A stretch of DNA of 64,000 nt from assembly GCA_044351265.1 (NCBI GenBank), contig JBILGC010000006.1, forward strand, positions 14,822 to 78,821, in the 5' to 3' direction. The notes beneath the pieces were generated by a model. It did not search any database and had not been told where the DNA came from. It saw only the letters and a program-made list of their open reading frames with translations. Positions 61,935-64,000 of the stretch are shown here, piece after piece. The number at the start of each line of letters is the position of its first letter. Within the stretch, counting starts at the first letter, position 1. A program made the translations under genes and the position numbers. The stretch comes from JAJTFA01 sp044351265 (GTDB lineage Bacteria > Bacteroidota > Bacteroidia > UKL13-3).

Positions 61935-62684
61935 ATGAACGAGCGCAAAAAAGAACATACCCATATTTACGGCATTCACGCTGTGAATGAAGCATTGAGC
62001 AGCGGCACGGAGCTAAACAAAATTATTATACAAAAGGGCTTAAGAAACCCCGCCATTGATGATGCCATAAAAACGGCCCGCAAGCGTGGCATACCGGTTC
62101 AGTTTGTGCCAAAAGAATCGGCTGTATTTCCTGCTAACAGAAATCATCAGGGTATTATTGCTACTATTTCGCCTGTTATTTATCAAAAGCTTGAAGATAT
62201 CATACCTCAGTTGTATGAGGAAGGAAAAACGCCATTTATTCTGGTACTCGATCATATAACAGATGTAAGAAATTTTGGAGCCATAGCACGCACCGCATAT
62301 TGCGGAGGTGTTCATGCTATTGTTATTCCTGAACAGGGAGGTGCTCCGGTAAATGAAGATGCTATTAAAACATCTGCAGGTGCGTTGATGAAAATTGCCG
62401 TATGCAGGGAGAAGAACTATAAGACCCTTATGGAACTGCTTAACCAAAGCGGCATACAAACAGTAGGATGCACAGAAAAAGCAAACAAAGACTTACCATT
62501 TGTTGATTTAACTGAACCCTTGGCTATTATTATGGGTAATGAGGAAACAGGAATTAGCAATGAGGTATTGCGCAAATGCGCTGTACTGGCAAAAATACCT
62601 TTAGAGATGGGCGTCTCCTCGCTCAATGTTTCGGTTGCTGCAGGAATTGCTGTTTATGAAACGGTAAGGCAGCGAATGTCTTAG
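61935..62684 (+). CDS. rlmB: 23S rRNA (guanosine-2'-O)-methyltransferase RlmB-like (SpoU family)
   Basis: A SPOUT-class 2'-O-methyltransferase of 249 aa. The N-terminal substrate-binding domain starts IYGIHAVNEAL. The three SpoU motifs are present: LDHITDVRNFGAIARTA, IIMGNEETGISNEVL, IPLEMGVSSLNVSVAAGIAVYE. E. coli RlmB methylates G2251 of 23S rRNA; specificity is assumed. The stop codon overlaps the stop of the convergent M28 peptidase gene. Confidence 0.93.
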   Translation: MNERKKEHTHIYGIHAVNEALSSGTELNKIIIQKGLRNPAIDDAIKTARKRGIPVQFVPKESAVFPANRNHQGIIATISPVIYQKLEDIIPQLYEEGKTPFILVLDHITDVRNFGAIARTAYCGGVHAIVIPEQGGAPVNEDAIKTSAGALMKIAVCREKNYKTLMELLNQSGIQTVGCTEKANKDLPFVDLTEPLAIIMGNEETGISNEVLRKCAVLAKIPLEMGVSSLNVSVAAGIAVYETVRQRMS

Positions 62685-64000
62685 TTTAATCCGTACTCAC
62701 TTAACAACCACACAAGCGCAGCCATTGAGGCTGCACCTAACTCAAGCTCTCGTTTGTTTACCTTATCAAAGGTATCAATTGAGGTATGATGATAATCAAA
62801 ATATCTTTGAGAATCGGGAACCAGGCCAATGGTAACAGCCCCTTGTTTGCTAAGCGGGCCAATATCTGCGCCTCCTCCGGGCCATGTAATTTTTTCAATG
62901 CCGTAAGGTTTTAGCAAGGGCAGCCAGTTTTGAAAACGTGTCATGGTATCGCCAAGGGCACTACAATTAAAACCTCTGGGTGTAAATCCGCCTGCATCAC
63001 TCTCAATGGCAGCAAGGTGTTTTTCTTTATTGGCGGCAGCCAGCTCGGCATATTTTAAACCACCACGAAGTCCGTTTTCTTCATTCATAAACAACACACA
63101 CCTGATGGTTCTTTTAGGCTTTATGCCAAGAGATCTAAACAGGCGTAACACTTCTAAACTTTGCACACAGCCTGCACCATCATCGTGGGCTCCTTCTCCA
63201 TTATCCCATGAATCCAGGTGCCCTCCAACCACGATAATCTCATCGGGTTTTGCAGTACCTTTTATTTCACCAATTACATTGAATGATTTTTCATCAGCCA
63301 GCATTCGGCAGTTTTGTTTAAAATAAAATTTTACACTGCCGGCCACACGTAAACGCAGGGTTTTACTTAGCTCATCTGCGCCTTTCGTGCTAATGGCACA
63401 AGCCGGTATTTTAGGAAAGGAGTCGTTATAATTCATGGCACCGGTATGCGGATGCTCATCTAATGCAAGTGTCATGGAGCGAACCACAACGCCAAGAGCA
63501 CCGTATTTGGCAGCTATGCTTGCACCCCTTGAGCGCTGATCTACAGCACCTCCATAGGCAGTTCCGGTATGAATATGAATGGGGTCCATTGGTCTGTTAA
63601 AGAATACAATTTTACCCTGAATTTTTTCGCGGCCTAATTTTTCTACCTCTTCTAAGCTCTTCACCCCTATTACTTGTGCTTCAATTCCTGCCTCAGGGGT
63701 GCCAACAGAGTTACCCAGTGCGCAGATGTTCATTGGAATCCTTTCTTTGCCAGTTATCAATACAGCCTGCTCTTTTTCTCCACGCACCCAATGCGGTACC
63801 ATAACTTCTTGAAGCCATACAGAATCAAATCCATAAGTGGCCATGGTTTGTTTCATATAGTTTACAGCAGCAGCAGCTTCAGGTGAGCCGCTTAACCTTC
63901 CCCCAATGTGGTTGCTCAGGTAATCAAGTGTTTGATAGCATTGGCCTTTTGTAAGTTCTTCAGTAAATATATTTCTTATTTGCAGCGAGTCGTTCGTTTG
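62681..64000 (-). CDS. M28 family metallopeptidase with PA domain (5' end outside window)
   Basis: A zinc aminopeptidase/carboxypeptidase-like enzyme, at least 439 residues visible. The frame stays open to the right edge, so the ATG at 63856 is internal; the upstream part reads RLSGSPEA, a family segment. A PA-like insertion covers about bases 63350-63750. Zinc ligands are visible as GGHLDSWDNGEGAHDDGAG, FMNEENGLRGG (Glu pair), ESDAGGF and the final HHTSIDT. A signal peptide, if any, lies outside. It is convergent with rlmB, sharing a 4-bp stop overlap. Confidence 0.92.
   Translation of the reverse strand, partial: QTNDSLQIRNIFTEELTKGQCYQTLDYLSNHIGGRLSGSPEAAAAVNYMKQTMATYGFDSVWLQEVMVPHWVRGEKEQAVLITGKERIPMNICALGNSVGTPEAGIEAQVIGVKSLEEVEKLGREKIQGKIVFFNRPMDPIHIHTGTAYGGAVDQRSRGASIAAKYGALGVVVRSMTLALDEHPHTGAMNYNDSFPKIPACAISTKGADELSKTLRLRVAGSVKFYFKQNCRMLADEKSFNVIGEIKGTAKPDEIIVVGGHLDSWDNGEGAHDDGAGCVQSLEVLRLFRSLGIKPKRTIRCVLFMNEENGLRGGLKYAELAAANKEKHLAAIESDAGGFTPRGFNCSALGDTMTRFQNWLPLLKPYGIEKITWPGGGADIGPLSKQGAVTIGLVPDSQRYFDYHHTSIDTFDKVNKRELELGAASMAALVWLLSEYGLN

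Overview
The window is a dense, gene-rich chromosomal segment of a member of the Bacteroidota, probably close to Sphingobacteriia/Chitinophagia; genus and family cannot be fixed from this stretch. The evidence is: low-to-moderate GC; three secreted proteins ending in type IX secretion (T9SS) sorting domains; promoters of the Bacteroidota form (TTTG, 18-19 bp, TAnnTTTG or TAnnTTCG) with almost no Shine-Dalgarno sequences; a split MetH; and lineage-typical families (DUF4292, DUF2723, GT2 fused to a sugar-phosphotransferase remnant). About 49 protein genes fill the window and no gene-free stretch exceeds 300 bases. I saw no tRNA, rRNA, insertion sequence, prophage or CRISPR array.

Layout. 1-8.4 kb: end of a PpiD/SurA-like folding factor, an alpha/beta hydrolase, metK, a conserved hypothetical, uvrA and a small membrane protein. 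8.5-13.3 kb: class I aldolase fbaB, accD, rpsO and pnp. 13.4-19 kb: polysaccharide deacetylase plus glycosyltransferase on the minus strand, head-to-head with a TolC/HlyD pair and gpsA. 19-24 kb: a large T9SS adhesin-like protein, an AhpD-like protein and a T9SS sorbosone-dehydrogenase-like protein. 23.8-29.7 kb: a heavy-metal efflux operon with a His-rich small protein, a 1434-aa CzcA-TolC fusion and a lipoprotein adaptor. 30-43 kb: apaG, an LpxH-like hydrolase with a MurG-like transferase, the GT2 fusion, recR, a sodium symporter, small membrane proteins, the C-terminal part of split metH, then menC and menA. 43-48.4 kb: a minus-strand cluster of dut, a sugar nucleotidyltransferase, a TPR protein, a DUF4292 lipoprotein and a degenerate EnvC-like protein. 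48.6-53.1 kb: a T9SS protein, aspS, tadA, a Mn-type sod and a small hypothetical. 53-64 kb: the rimP-nusA-infB operon, a lipoprotein, a DUF2723 membrane protein, rlmB and the end of an M28 peptidase.

How it fits together. Most of the window is housekeeping: translation and RNA turnover (rpsO, pnp, rimP, nusA, infB, aspS, tadA, rlmB), DNA repair (uvrA, recR), methyl metabolism (metK, metH) and menaquinone synthesis (menA, menC), with envelope functions interleaved. The points most worth a second look are regulatory or architectural. A terminator-like hairpin sits in the leader of rimP-nusA-infB, downstream of a near-perfect promoter. The rlmB promoter is embedded in the terminator of the preceding gene. 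A signal-peptide-like segment with an in-frame ATG lies at the CzcA-TolC junction. A sugar-phosphotransferase domain has lost its catalytic centre inside a GT2 fusion. An EnvC-like LytM domain lacks zinc ligands. Several genes have a -7 box directly against the start codon. I see no obviously new multi-gene defence or mobile system.
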